From Thermopolyspora flexuosa (lineage in GTDB: Bacteria; Actinomycetota; Actinomycetes; Streptosporangiales; Streptosporangiaceae), in contig NZ_VFPQ01000001.1 in NCBI RefSeq assembly GCF_006716785.1, positions 558,001-622,000 of the forward strand: a stretch of DNA of 64,000 nt, written 5' to 3'. Positions 34,911-44,054 of the stretch are shown one piece after another. Below the pieces are notes generated by a model, which was not told where the DNA came from, searched no databases, and worked only from the letters and a program-made list of their open reading frames with translations. How positions within the stretch are numbered: position 1 is the stretch's first letter; the number at the start of each line of letters is the position of its first letter. Both the position numbers and the translations under genes were made by a program.

Positions 34911-36770
34911 GTGAGTGGTAGGCACCATGGTCAGGAGCTCGCCGTCCGATGGGATCGGGGTGGTCCGCAGCATCGCCGCAAGAACGGCCAGGTCCGGACG
35001 ATCGCCGGTGTCGTCGCCGGGGCGAGCCTGCTCATCGCGACGGCCGTCGGCGCCTACACCCTCGCCAGCGGGCCTACCTGTGACCAGCGGTTTCAGCTTG
35101 ACGTGGTAGCGGCCGCCGAGATCCAGCCGGTGCTGGACGAGGTCGCGCGCGGCTTCGAGGCGGAGCACGCCTGCGTGTCGATCGAGACGCGTATCCGGCC
35201 CCCGGTCGACGTCGCCGAGAGCATCGCGAACATGGCCGACCGCCCCGACGTGTGGGTGCCCGACGCCTCGCTCTGGGTCGACTACGCCAACCTGCGGGCG
35301 CAGGACGGCGACGAGGAGGCGCCGGGGGACGAGGGTACGGCGGAGCAGGTGAACCGGACCGAGCTGTTACAGCCCATGCTCGACAAGGGCCGGTCCATCG
35401 CGCGTTCGCCGGTCATCCTCGGCGCGGCCCCGGGAACCGAGGAGAAGCTGCGCAAGGACGGCGAGCCGAGCTGGACCATGCTCATCCCTGGCACCGCGGA
35501 GCGCAAGCGGCTCGGCGACACGATGGTCGTACGCCTGCCGACCCCGGGCCAGTACGCGTCCGGCCTCGCCGCCCTCAACGTGCTGGACGCGGTCGCCGAC
35601 CTGCGCCCCGAGCTGATGGACGCGGTCCGCGACGCCGCCTTCGAGCTGCGCGACTCGATGATCGCCGACGAGCGGACCCTGTTCGACGTCTTCGCCAAGG
35701 ACGCCGAGGACGACGACAAGGACAAGAAGGACAAGAAAGACAAGGACAAGGACGCCAAGGAGTACATCGTCGTCGCGAGCGAGCAGGCGATCTGGCGGTA
35801 CAACCGCTCCACCACCGACAACCGGGTGATCGGCGTCTACCCGGCCGAGGGCGCGCTCGCACTCGACTACCCGTACGTGGTGACCTCCACCACCGCCACC
35901 GGCCGCCGCCTCGCCCAGCAGTTCTTCCAGGCGCTCACCTCGCCCGCGGGCCAGGAGGCGATCCGGGCGGCCGGCTTCCGTACCCCGGACGGCAAGGGCG
36001 GGCCGAGCCTGAGCTCGCGGACCGGGCTGCGGGCCAAGGAGCCGACCCGCATCCCGAACCCGGACGCGGCCACCACGCTGCGCGGCCTGCTCCAGGCCCG
36101 GCTGATCGTCGCCGACACCCGTGCCCTGCTGCTCATCGACGTCAGCGGGTCGATGGACCGCAAGGTGCCCGGCACGAAGCTGACCCGCGCCAAGGCGATC
36201 GTCCGGCTCGCCGAGGAGGGCGTGCAGGCCCTGCCGAAGGGCAGCGAGGTCGGCCTGTGGGTGTTCGCCTCGAAGCTCGACGGCGACAAGGACTACCGCG
36301 AGCTCGTGCCCATCGCCCCGCTCGACGAGAAGGTCGACGGCCGCACCCACAAGGACGCGGTGATCGAGGAGCTGCGGCGGCTGCCCCGCAAGACCAAGGG
36401 CGACACCGGCCTGTACGACTCGGTGCTCGCCGCCTTCCGCGCGGCCGCGGAGAACCCGGTGCCGAACAAGCTGACCTCGATCGTCGTGTTCACCGACGGC
36501 AAGAACGAGGACGACGACGGCATCTCGCTCAAGGAGCTGCTGTCGACGCTGCGCCGGGAGTTCGAGCCCACCCAGCCCGTCACCGTGTCGATCGTCGGCT
36601 ACGGGCGCGGCATCGAGTACGACGAGCTGCGCCAGATCGCCGCCGCCACCAACGGCGTGGCCAAGGTCGCCAAGGACTTCGACGAGGCCGAGCGCATCTT
36701 CCTGTCGCTGATCGCCCAGCGCGCCTGCATGGAGTGCGAGGACGGCCAGGCCTCCGACTCCGACGGCTGA
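34911..36770 (+). CDS. membrane-anchored protein with solute-binding-like and von Willebrand A domains
   Basis: A 619-residue protein. A basic N-terminus precedes one transmembrane segment (TIAGVVAGASLLIATAVGAYTLA, about 28-50). Residues about 60-370 resemble a type 2 periplasmic binding protein (VVAAAEIQPVLDEVARGFEAE; FFQALTSPAGQEAIRAAGF), interrupted near 265-283 by a Lys/Asp-rich run (DDDKDKKDKKDKDKD). Residues about 400-600 are a VWA domain with the MIDAS DVSGSMD and FTDGKNEDDDG. Two Cys near the end (ACMEC) may pair. It is probably extracellular and metal-dependent in adhesion or complex assembly. The GTG at 34911 is chosen over TTG 34902; neither has a strong ribosome-binding site. The ligand is unknown. 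Confidence 0.8.
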   Translation: MSGRHHGQELAVRWDRGGPQHRRKNGQVRTIAGVVAGASLLIATAVGAYTLASGPTCDQRFQLDVVAAAEIQPVLDEVARGFEAEHACVSIETRIRPPVDVAESIANMADRPDVWVPDASLWVDYANLRAQDGDEEAPGDEGTAEQVNRTELLQPMLDKGRSIARSPVILGAAPGTEEKLRKDGEPSWTMLIPGTAERKRLGDTMVVRLPTPGQYASGLAALNVLDAVADLRPELMDAVRDAAFELRDSMIADERTLFDVFAKDAEDDDKDKKDKKDKDKDAKEYIVVASEQAIWRYNRSTTDNRVIGVYPAEGALALDYPYVVTSTTATGRRLAQQFFQALTSPAGQEAIRAAGFRTPDGKGGPSLSSRTGLRAKEPTRIPNPDAATTLRGLLQARLIVADTRALLLIDVSGSMDRKVPGTKLTRAKAIVRLAEEGVQALPKGSEVGLWVFASKLDGDKDYRELVPIAPLDEKVDGRTHKDAVIEELRRLPRKTKGDTGLYDSVLAAFRAAAENPVPNKLTSIVVFTDGKNEDDDGISLKELLSTLRREFEPTQPVTVSIVGYGRGIEYDELRQIAAATNGVAKVAKDFDEAERIFLSLIAQRACMECEDGQASDSDG

Positions 36771-36927
36771 CCCTGCCGCGTCCGCCGCCGCGGCGACGCC
36801 GTACCGGGCGCCGGTCATGCCGCGGTCAACCGCCGCCCCGGAGTTCCCCTGGGCCGCGCGTGCCGGCTCGACGACCGCGGGGTCCGGCCACGACGGTCAA
36901 CGGTGGCGGACTCGCGGGGGTGGACGT

Positions 36928-37992
36928 TTGAGACTGTCGACTGTGGCGCTGACCGCCCTGGTCGTGGGGTGGACGTTCCTGTGCGGCCACCCGCCCCCCA
37001 CCCCGGGGCAGGGCGCGCGGTCCGCACCGGTCGCGGCCCGGGCCGCCAAGGCCGCGACGGCCGCCACCCCGGTGGCGTACCGGCCGTCCTACCTGCTGCG
37101 CTCCTGGGCCACCCTGACCCGGGCGGGCGGCAAGACCCAGCTGCGCAGCCCGCCGAGGCGGCAACGGCACGCGCTCGACGCCGCGCGGCTCACCCGCGCG
37201 CTCGACCGTCACCTCGCCGGATGGCCGGGCCGGCTCTCCGCCGCGGCCGCCGACCTGGGCACCGGCCGCGGCTTCCGCTACCACGCCGACGAGCGCATGA
37301 TCACGGCGAGCACGGTGAAGGTCGAGATCCTCATGGGGCTGCTGCTCACCGCGCCGTGGCGGGAGCTCGGCGCGCACACCCGGCGGCTCGCCGACCTGAT
37401 GATCCGGGCCAGCGACAACCGGGCCACCGACCGGCTGTGGGAGCTCCTCGGGTACGCCGCCGGGCTCAACCGGGTGAGCTGGGCGTTCGGCCTGCGGCAC
37501 ACCGGCGCGGTGGACGGCCGCTGCGTCGACCTGTACTGCTGGGGCGTGGTCCGCACCACGGCCGCCGACCAGGTACGGCTCATGCGGCTGCTGGCCACCG
37601 GGGCCGGCCCGCTCGCCGCGGCGGACCGCGCGGCCGTGCTCTCCCTCATGCGCCGCGTGCTGCCCGGCCAGCGGTGGGGCGTGTCGGCCGGGGCGTGCCC
37701 GGGCGACACGGTCGCCCTGAAGAACGGCTGGCTGCGCCGTATCCACAACCACCTGTGGGTGATCGCCAGCGTCGGGCTCATCTCCCGGCACGGCAGGCAC
37801 TACGCGATCGCCGTGCTGAGCGAGGGCAGCGCCACGATGGCCGACGGGGTCGCGCGGGTCGAGCGCGTGGCGCGCACCATCATGACGGCCCTGCGCGGCG
37901 GATGCGGGCCGACCGCCGGGGCCCCCGTACGGCGCGCCGCCGCCGGGCGCGCCGTACCCGGCGGTCAGTCCGCCGGCGCGACGAGCCGGTAG
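36928..37992 (+). CDS. secreted class A beta-lactamase-fold serine hydrolase
   Basis: A 354-residue protein with an N-terminal hydrophobic signal (STVALTALVVGWTFLCG). The beta-lactamase/PBP motifs are seen: STVK (SxxK) near residue 130, SDN in ASDNRATD near 165, and KNG in LKNGWL near 268 where KTG is usual. The class A omega-loop ExxLN is not evident. It could be a D,D-peptidase-like or esterase-like enzyme, or a beta-lactamase-like protein without such activity. The TTG at 36928 follows GGGGGTGG and sits directly before the signal peptide; the earlier ATG at 36817 would hide it. Its 3' end overlaps the convergent regulator gene by 28 nt. Confidence 0.8.
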   Translation: MRLSTVALTALVVGWTFLCGHPPPTPGQGARSAPVAARAAKAATAATPVAYRPSYLLRSWATLTRAGGKTQLRSPPRRQRHALDAARLTRALDRHLAGWPGRLSAAAADLGTGRGFRYHADERMITASTVKVEILMGLLLTAPWRELGAHTRRLADLMIRASDNRATDRLWELLGYAAGLNRVSWAFGLRHTGAVDGRCVDLYCWGVVRTTAADQVRLMRLLATGAGPLAAADRAAVLSLMRRVLPGQRWGVSAGACPGDTVALKNGWLRRIHNHLWVIASVGLISRHGRHYAIAVLSEGSATMADGVARVERVARTIMTALRGGCGPTAGAPVRRAAAGRAVPGGQSAGATSR

Positions 37993-38687
37993 CCCACGCC
38001 GCGCACCGTCTGGATGAGCCTGTCCTCGTGGTCGCGCAGCCGCCGGCGGAGCCGCTTGACGTGCACCGCGATCGTGTTCGTGGACAGGTTCTCCTCCGAG
38101 TGCCACACGTGCCGCATGATCTGCTCGCGGGTGACCGTGCGGCCCGCGTTGCGCATGAGGAAGTGCAGCAGCTCGAACTCGCGCAGCGGAAGGTGCACCA
38201 CGTCACCGCCCACCCGCACCTGGTAGGCGGTGACGTCGAGCTCGACGTGTCCGACGGTGAGCACGGTCCGCTCCCTTCTCGGCTCGCCGATGCAGGCGCC
38301 CTGGACCAGCGGCAGCAGCTCGGGCACGCGGTACGGCCGCGCCACGCACGCGGTCGCCCCGGCGGCCAGGGCGCGCACCGCCCGCTCGGCGTCCCCCTCG
38401 CCGACGCCGAGCAGCACCGGCACGCCCTGCACGTGCCGTACCGCGCGCACGAAGTCGACCGCGTCGACGACGGTCAGGGTCGCGCTCACCAGCACCACGT
38501 CGGGCTGGAGCGCGCCCGTCCGCAGCAGGGCCTGGGCGCCGTCGGCGACGCCGGTGACCTCCACCCCCTCGGCCTGCAGCGCCGAGGCGAGCTCCTTGAT
38601 CAGCCTGACGTCCGGATCGGCCACCAGCAGAGCGGGCGCCGTCCGGGACCTTCCGTCCGCCTCGGCCGGCGTCCGCGGCTGGACCAA
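37965..38687 (-). CDS. OmpR/PhoB-family regulator with degenerate receiver domain
   Basis: A 240-residue protein: receiver-like domain (about 18-130) and winged-helix DNA-binding domain (about 140-237; LREFELLHFLMRNAGRTVTREQIMRHVW, then IAVHVKRLRRRLRD and VRGVGYRLV). In the receiver the phosphoacceptor Asp is replaced (VVLVSATLT where LLDLMLP is expected), the Thr/Ser is Gly (LLGVGEGD) and the conserved Lys is Arg (CVARPY). It is therefore probably not controlled by phosphorylation. The TTG start at 38687 follows GGAGG with 7-nt spacing. It is the last gene of pstSCAB, 39 bp after pstB, where phoU would often be. A role in phosphate control is inferred from position. Confidence 0.88.
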   Translation of the reverse strand: MVQPRTPAEADGRSRTAPALLVADPDVRLIKELASALQAEGVEVTGVADGAQALLRTGALQPDVVLVSATLTVVDAVDFVRAVRHVQGVPVLLGVGEGDAERAVRALAAGATACVARPYRVPELLPLVQGACIGEPRRERTVLTVGHVELDVTAYQVRVGGDVVHLPLREFELLHFLMRNAGRTVTREQIMRHVWHSEENLSTNTIAVHVKRLRRRLRDHEDRLIQTVRGVGYRLVAPAD

Positions 38688-38726
38688 CCCTGTCCTCCAG
38701 TTTCAGCCGAACGTTCGGGCATGGGA

Positions 38727-39584
38727 TCAGCCGAATCGACCCGTGATGTAGTCCTCGGTGCGCTTGTCGCGGGGATTGGTGAAGATCCGGCTCGTCTGGT
38801 CGAACTCCACCAGCCGGCCGTACCGCTGACCGTTCTCGTCGACCTCCGCGGTGAAGAAGGCGGTGCGCTCGGAGACCCGGGCCGCCTGCTGCATGTTGTG
38901 GGTGACGATCACGATCGTGTACTCGCGGGCCAGCTCCTGCATCAGGTCCTCGATCTTGGTGGTGGCGATCGGGTCGAGCGCGGAGCACGGCTCGTCCATG
39001 AGGATCACCTCGGGCTTCACCGCGATCGTGCGGGCGATGCAGAGCCGCTGCTGCTGGCCGCCGGAGAGCGACAGCGCGTTCTGCTTGAGCTTGTCCTTGA
39101 CCTCGTCCCAGAGCGCCGCCTTGGTGAGCGCCTCCTCGACGATGTCGTCCAGGTTCCCCTTCATGCCGTTGACCCGCGGGCCGTAGGCGATGTTGTCGTA
39201 GATCGACTTGGGGAACGGGTTCGGCTTCTGGAACACCATGCCGATGCGGCGGCGCACCTCGATCGGGTCCACGTGCTCGCCGTACACGTCCTCGTCGTGG
39301 TAGAGGATCGTGCCGGAGACGCGGGCCCCGGGGATGAGGTCGTTCATCCGGTTGAAGCAGCGCAGCACCGTGCTCTTGCCGCACCCGGACGGACCGATCA
39401 TCGCGGTGATCTCCCGGCGGCCGATCACCATGTTGACGTCGCGCACCGCGGCGTAGTCGCCGTAGTGCACGGTGAGGCCGGAGACGGTGAACACCGGGTC
39501 GAGCGGCTCGGGCGTGCTGGGCACCCGGGCGCCGGTGACGCCGACCTGGGGCGCGGTCATCGGGGGAGCTGCGTGTCTGTCCAT
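38727..39584 (-). CDS. pstB: phosphate ABC transporter ATP-binding protein PstB
   Basis: A 285-residue ABC ATPase. Walker [11 protein letters not shown]-loop [10 protein letters not shown], signature LSGGQQQRL and Walker [14 protein letters not shown] are all present, and the ending [11 protein letters not shown] is the typical PstB C-terminus. It powers import of inorganic phosphate through PstCA. The ATG at 39584 gives about 25 extra polar residues before the conserved [11 protein letters not shown]; the ATG at 39560 is an alternative. It lies 34 bp after pstA in the pst operon. Confidence 0.96.
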   Translation of the reverse strand: MDRHAAPPMTAPQVGVTGARVPSTPEPLDPVFTVSGLTVHYGDYAAVRDVNMVIGRREITAMIGPSGCGKSTVLRCFNRMNDLIPGARVSGTILYHDEDVYGEHVDPIEVRRRIGMVFQKPNPFPKSIYDNIAYGPRVNGMKGNLDDIVEEALTKAALWDEVKDKLKQNALSLSGGQQQRLCIARTIAVKPEVILMDEPCSALDPIATTKIEDLMQELAREYTIVIVTHNMQQAARVSERTAFFTAEVDENGQRYGRLVEFDQTSRIFTNPRDKRTEDYITGRFG

Positions 39585-39618
39585 CGAAGGCCTTTCGTTC
39601 GATGCGGGCCGGGCGGGC

Positions 39619-40509
39619 TCAGTAGCGCTTCTGGTACCGGTTGCGCAGCAGGATCGCCGCCGAGTTCATCAGCAGCAGCAGCGCGAGCAGGATCACGATC
39701 GCGGCCGCGGCGAGCAGGTGGAACTCCTCCCGGGACTGGGTGATCCAGAAGTAGATCTGCACCGGAAGCGCGGAGAACCGGTCGAACACGCTCGACGGGT
39801 TGAACGGCACGAACGTCGCCGCGCCGAGCACGATCAGCGGCGCGGCCTCGCCGATCGCCCGGGACAGCGCGAGGATCGCGCCGGTCGCGATGCCGGGGAT
39901 CGCGGCGGGCAGCACCTGCCGGTAGATGGTCTGCCACTGGGTCGCGCCGAGGGCGAGCGAGCCCTCCCGGATCGACGGCGGGACCGCCCGGATCGCCTCC
40001 CGCGCCGCGATGATCACGATGGGCAGCACGAGCAGGGAGAGCGCCATCGCCCCGGTGAGCACGCCGAACCCGAGGCCGAGCACCCGGGCGATGATGCCCA
40101 GCGCCAGGATGCCGTAGATGATCGAGGGGATCGCGGCGAGGTTCTGGATGTTGAGCTCGATCACCCGGTTGTACCAGCGGGTCCGGTCGGCGTACTCCTC
40201 CAGGTAGATCGCGGCGAGGATGCCGGTGGGCAGGGCCATGACCGCGGTGAGCCCGACCAGCCACATCGTGCCCACGATCGCGGACTGCGCGCCCGCCGCC
40301 TCCGGCCGCCGGATCGACGGCATGTTCTCCCACAGCCGGGAGTCGAACCGCCCGAGGCCCTTGGAGACCATCGAGTAGAGCACCAGGGCGAGGAACCCGA
40401 GCGCGATGACGAGGCTCGCCACCAGGGCGACTTTGAACAGGTGCTCGCGCAGCGGCCGCCCCTTGGCGGCGAGCCGTACCGCGGTCTTCGGCGTGGTGAG
40501 GAGCGTCAC
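39619..40509 (-). CDS. pstA: phosphate ABC transporter permease PstA
   Basis: A 296-residue membrane protein with six predicted segments and the BPD_transp signature ([17 protein letters not shown]). The central [13 protein letters not shown] and [15 protein letters not shown] segments are PstA hallmarks. The GTG start overlaps the pstC stop (GTGA at 40509-40506). It forms the transmembrane channel with PstC. Confidence 0.95.
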   Translation of the reverse strand: MTLLTTPKTAVRLAAKGRPLREHLFKVALVASLVIALGFLALVLYSMVSKGLGRFDSRLWENMPSIRRPEAAGAQSAIVGTMWLVGLTAVMALPTGILAAIYLEEYADRTRWYNRVIELNIQNLAAIPSIIYGILALGIIARVLGLGFGVLTGAMALSLLVLPIVIIAAREAIRAVPPSIREGSLALGATQWQTIYRQVLPAAIPGIATGAILALSRAIGEAAPLIVLGAATFVPFNPSSVFDRFSALPVQIYFWITQSREEFHLLAAAAIVILLALLLLMNSAAILLRNRYQKRY

Positions 40510-41441
40510 TCGTAGACCTCCCGGAAGCGGCGCACGATCCGGGCGCTGATGTAGTTGAGCACGAAGGTGGTGACGAACAGCAGCGAGCCGACCGCGAACA
40601 CCGCCTTGTACACCGTCGACCCGACCGGGATGTCACCGGAGGCCGCCTGCGCGATGTAGGAGGCGAAGGTGACCATCTCCTGCAGCGGGTTGACGGTGAG
40701 GGAGGGGTTCGAGCCGGCGGCGACGACCACGATCATCGTCTCGCCGAACGCCCGGGAGACGGCGAGGATGACCCCGGCGATGATGCCGGAGAGCGCCGCG
40801 GGGAACACCACGCGCAGCGAGGTGACCATGCGCGAGGAGCCGAGCGCGAACGCGCCCTCGCGGAGCCCGTTCGGCACCGCCGACATCGCGTCCTCGGCGA
40901 GCGAGGCCACCAGCGGAATGATCATGATGCCCACGACGATGCCCGCGGACAGGCCGTTCTTGAAGCTCACGTCGAACGGCGTCCACTCCCGCAGGAACGG
41001 CGTGACCACGGTGAGCGCGAAGAAGCCGAGCACCACCGTGGGAATGCCGGCGAGCACCTCGAGGGTCGGCTTGATCACCTTGCGGACCCGCTTCGAGGCG
41101 TACTCCGACAGGTAGATCGCGGCGAGCAGGCCGAGCGGGACCGCCACCAGCACGGCGATGAGCGTGATCACCACCGTGCTGACCACCAGCGGCAGCACGC
41201 CGAACGCAGGCGGCTTGAAGCCGGGGCCCCAGCTCGTGCCGGTGACGAACTCGACGATGTCGACCTCGGCGAAGAACTCGATCGTGGGGGACAGCAGCGA
41301 GGCGATGATCCCGACCGTGGTGGCGATCGACACCAGGGCGGCCAGGAGCAGCACCGCCTTCACGACCGACTCGCCGTAACGCGGGCGGGACCGCCCCAGG
41401 CGCATGCCCGGGGCGGCCGCGGCACGGGAGGACCGCTCCAT
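40506..41441 (-). CDS. pstC: phosphate ABC transporter permease PstC
   Basis: A 311-residue membrane protein with about six segments, the segment EFVTGTSWGPGF that is typical of PstC, AIYLSEYASKRVR, VLAGIPTVVLGFFAL and the permease loop VSRAFGETMIVVVAAG. It begins 3 bp after the pstS stop, at ATG 41441. It is the partner of PstA in phosphate import. Confidence 0.95.
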   Translation of the reverse strand: MERSSRAAAAPGMRLGRSRPRYGESVVKAVLLLAALVSIATTVGIIASLLSPTIEFFAEVDIVEFVTGTSWGPGFKPPAFGVLPLVVSTVVITLIAVLVAVPLGLLAAIYLSEYASKRVRKVIKPTLEVLAGIPTVVLGFFALTVVTPFLREWTPFDVSFKNGLSAGIVVGIMIIPLVASLAEDAMSAVPNGLREGAFALGSSRMVTSLRVVFPAALSGIIAGVILAVSRAFGETMIVVVAAGSNPSLTVNPLQEMVTFASYIAQAASGDIPVGSTVYKAVFAVGSLLFVTTFVLNYISARIVRRFREVYE

Positions 41442-41444
41442 GGC

Positions 41445-42434
41445 TCAGCTCGCCGAGAGGGCCTGGACGGCGGACTTGAGCTTCGCCTCCTGCTCGGCGT
41501 TGAGCGGGATGAACTTCGCGTCGGTCGCGATCCGGTTGATGTTGTTCGCGTAGAACTCCACGAACGCCTTCACCTCGGGACGCTTCATCGACTCGTTCTT
41601 GACGTAGACGAACAGCGGCCGGGAGAGCGGGGTGTAGCTGCCGTCCTGTGCGGTCTGCACGCTCGGGGCGACGCAGCCGTTGCCCGCGTCGATCTCGACC
41701 GCGGCGAGCTTGTCCTGGTTCTCCTCGAAGTAGGTGAACCCGAAGTAGCCGAGGCCGCCCTTGGCGCCGGCCACCGCGGCGACGATGTCGTTGTCGTTCT
41801 CCGAGGCGCTGTAGTCCTTGCGGCTCGCGCCCTCCTCGCCGTTGATCTCGTCGGTGAAGTAGTCGAAGGTGCCCGAGTCGGTGCCCGGCCCGGCGAGGGC
41901 GAGCGGCTCGTCCGGGAACTTCGGGTCGACGTCCTTCCAGCTCTTGACCTTGCCCTCGGCGGCGGGCTCCCACATCTTCTTCAGCTGCTCCACCGTGAGG
42001 CACTTGGCCCAGGTGTTCTCCTTGTTCACCACGACCGTGAGGGCGTCGGTGGCGACGGTCAGCTCCGTGTAGGTGATGCCCTTCGCCGCGCAGGCGGCCT
42101 TCTCCTCGTCCTTGATCGGCCGCGAGGCGTTCTGGATGTCGGTCTCACCGTTGCAGAACTTCTCGAAGCCGCCGCCGGTGCCGGAGGTGCCGACCGCCAC
42201 CTGCACCTGCGGCTGCTGCTCGGCGAAGAACTCGTACGCGGCGGTGGTGAGCGGGCCGACGGTGCTGGAGCCGTCGGAGTTGATCTGGCCGCTCAGCTGC
42301 TGCGCCGCGGCGCCGCCGCCCGTCTCCTCGGTCCGGGGGGTGTCGGTGCCCCCGCCGCCACCGCAGGCGGCCGTCAGGGCGATGAGGAAGGTCGCCGCGG
42401 TCATCGCGCTCAGGCGGCGCTGTCCACTGGTCAC
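41445..42434 (-). CDS. pstS: phosphate-binding lipoprotein PstS
   Basis: A 329-residue lipoprotein. The signal ends in the lipobox LTAAC with the acylated Cys near residue 24, followed by a Gly-rich linker. The PstS phosphate-binding signatures are seen: INSDGSSTVGPLT, SGTGGGFEKFCNGE, and GPGTDSGTFDYF. It captures phosphate outside the membrane for PstCAB. The GTG start at 42434 follows AGAAGGACG. A candidate PHO box lies 63-84 bp upstream, as expected for PhoP control. Confidence 0.95.
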   Translation of the reverse strand: MTSGQRRLSAMTAATFLIALTAACGGGGGTDTPRTEETGGGAAAQQLSGQINSDGSSTVGPLTTAAYEFFAEQQPQVQVAVGTSGTGGGFEKFCNGETDIQNASRPIKDEEKAACAAKGITYTELTVATDALTVVVNKENTWAKCLTVEQLKKMWEPAAEGKVKSWKDVDPKFPDEPLALAGPGTDSGTFDYFTDEINGEEGASRKDYSASENDNDIVAAVAGAKGGLGYFGFTYFEENQDKLAAVEIDAGNGCVAPSVQTAQDGSYTPLSRPLFVYVKNESMKRPEVKAFVEFYANNINRIATDAKFIPLNAEQEAKLKSAVQALSAS

Positions 42435-42496
42435 GGTCTTCGTCCTTCTCCGTTAAAGGATCTTCATCCAGGTTCGTCGGCCCTCAGTGAAGTCGG

Positions 42497-42518
42497 CGAA
42501 AGTGAACGGAGATGAAAC
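42497..42518 (-). promoter_or_regulatory. candidate PHO box upstream of pstS
   Basis: On the minus strand two adjacent 11-bp units read GTTTCATCTCC and GTTCACTTTCG, the direct-repeat layout bound by PhoP in actinomycetes. They lie 63-84 bp before the pstS start. A third, weaker unit may extend to about 42529. Confidence 0.5.
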
Positions 42519-42650
42519 GAACTGTGACGCGTGACGGAAAACGTCGGCCTCACTCACTTAACACCGAAGCGGGCGGTGGCTTTGCCCGCCCGTGACCGGC
42601 GGCGGGTCCGGTGGCGCGGAGCCGTTCATCTACCTGACATCCTTGAGGGC

Positions 42651-43205
42651 ATGGCTGGAGAAAGCACGAGGGACATGTCCGTGGACGGTGCCGGGGACCG
42701 GGCCGGTACGGCACGGCCGTACCGCATCTGCCTGGTGTGCCTGGGCAACATCTGCCGGTCGCCGATGGCCGAGGTGGTGCTCCGGGACGTGCTCGAGCGG
42801 CGCGGCCTGGGCGACGTGGTGGTCGTGGACAGCGCCGGGACCGGCGGCTGGCACGTGGGGGAGCCGATGGACGAGCGGGCCGCGGCGACGCTCGCCGCCG
42901 CCGGGTACGACGGCTCCCGGCACCGGGCGCGGCGGTTCGAGCCGGAATGGTTCGCCGAGCGGGACCTGGTGCTGGCGATGGACCGGGACAACCTGCGCAC
43001 GCTGCGGCGGCTCGCGCCCGAGGGCGCGGACGTGCGGCTGCTGCGGTCCTTCGACCCGGACGCGCCCGAGGACGCCGAGGTGCCCGACCCGTACTACGGC
43101 GGCCGCGAGGGCTTCGTCCGCGTGCTGGAGATGATCGAGGCCGCGGCGGAGGGCGTGGCCGAGCACGCCGCCCGGGCCGTGGGCCGCGCGCCGGAACGGC
43201 GGTGA
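42651..43205 (+). CDS. low-molecular-weight protein-tyrosine phosphatase
   Basis: A 184-residue phosphatase. The catalytic P-loop is CLGNICRSP with nucleophile Cys30 and Arg36, preceded by ICLV; the general-acid loop is DPYYGG near residue 147. An N-terminal extension of about 22 polar residues precedes the fold; ATG 42675 is an alternative start. Such enzymes remove phosphate from tyrosine on proteins; in mycobacteria (PtpA) they are secreted. It is divergent from pstS and 7 bp upstream of the kinase-like gene, so the two are co-transcribed. Confidence 0.93.
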   Translation: MAGESTRDMSVDGAGDRAGTARPYRICLVCLGNICRSPMAEVVLRDVLERRGLGDVVVVDSAGTGGWHVGEPMDERAAATLAAAGYDGSRHRARRFEPEWFAERDLVLAMDRDNLRTLRRLAPEGADVRLLRSFDPDAPEDAEVPDPYYGGREGFVRVLEMIEAAAEGVAEHAARAVGRAPERR

Positions 43206-43212
43206 TCCGCCG

Positions 43213-44022
43213 GTGAGCGCCGACGTGCGGATCGTCGCCGACCTCGGCCGCAGCCACCGCTGGACGCTGCACCGGGGCGTGTTGCCCGACGGCCGGCGGG
43301 TGTTCGTCAAACGGGGCGCCGACTTCGCCTCCGAGGCGGCCGGGCTGCGCTGGCTCGGCGAGGCCGGCGCGGTCGCGGTGCCGGAGGTGATCGAGTGCGC
43401 CGGCGACCGGCTCGTGCTCGAGTGGATCGACGAGGGCGCGCCGAGCGACGAGGCCGCCGAGCGGTTCGGGCGGGACCTCGCCCGGCTGCACCGGGCCGGG
43501 GCGGAGTCGTACGGCGCGCCGTGGCCGGGCTGGATCGCCGAGCTGCCCATGGACAACACCCCGGCCGACGACTGGCCGGCGTTCTACGCCGAGCAGCGAC
43601 TCCGGCCGTTTCTGCGGCTCGCGCGTGACCGTGGCCATTTGTCCGGCGCGGACGTCCGGCTGGTCGAATCGGTCATCGATGAATTGCCGGAATTGGCGGG
43701 ACCGCCGGAGCCGCCGAGCCGAATTCACGGCGACCTGTGGAGCGGGAACGTGTTGTGGTCGCGGGACCGCGGGGCGGTGCTCATCGATCCGGCCGCGCAC
43801 GGCGGGCACCGCGAGACCGACCTCGCGATGCTCGCGCTGTTCGGCGCGCCGCGGCTGGACCGCATTCTCGGCGCCTACCGGGAGGAGGCGCCGCTCGCCG
43901 ACGGGTGGCGGGCGCGGGTGCCGCTCCACCAGCTGCATCCGCTGCTCGTGCACGTCTGCCTGTTCGGCGAGGCGTACCGCGGCAGCCTGCTCGAGGCGGC
44001 CGGGCGGGCCCTCGCCCGATGA
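43213..44022 (+). CDS. fructosamine kinase-like protein
   Basis: A 269-residue protein of the fructosamine-3-kinase/APH-like family. The catalytic motif is IHGDLWSGN with Asp174, and the metal site is IDPAAHGGHRETDLAM, the signature of FN3K proteins that phosphorylate and so remove glycation adducts from protein lysines. VFVKRGADF supplies the ATP-binding Lys near residue 36. It starts with GTG 43213, 7 bp after the tyrosine phosphatase; pairing of LMW-PTP and FN3K genes is common in bacteria. The last part is intact. Confidence 0.9.
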   Translation: MSADVRIVADLGRSHRWTLHRGVLPDGRRVFVKRGADFASEAAGLRWLGEAGAVAVPEVIECAGDRLVLEWIDEGAPSDEAAERFGRDLARLHRAGAESYGAPWPGWIAELPMDNTPADDWPAFYAEQRLRPFLRLARDRGHLSGADVRLVESVIDELPELAGPPEPPSRIHGDLWSGNVLWSRDRGAVLIDPAAHGGHRETDLAMLALFGAPRLDRILGAYREEAPLADGWRARVPLHQLHPLLVHVCLFGEAYRGSLLEAAGRALAR

Positions 44023-44054
44023 TCGTTTTCCTGGCCCAAATTGATGCGAATCGC

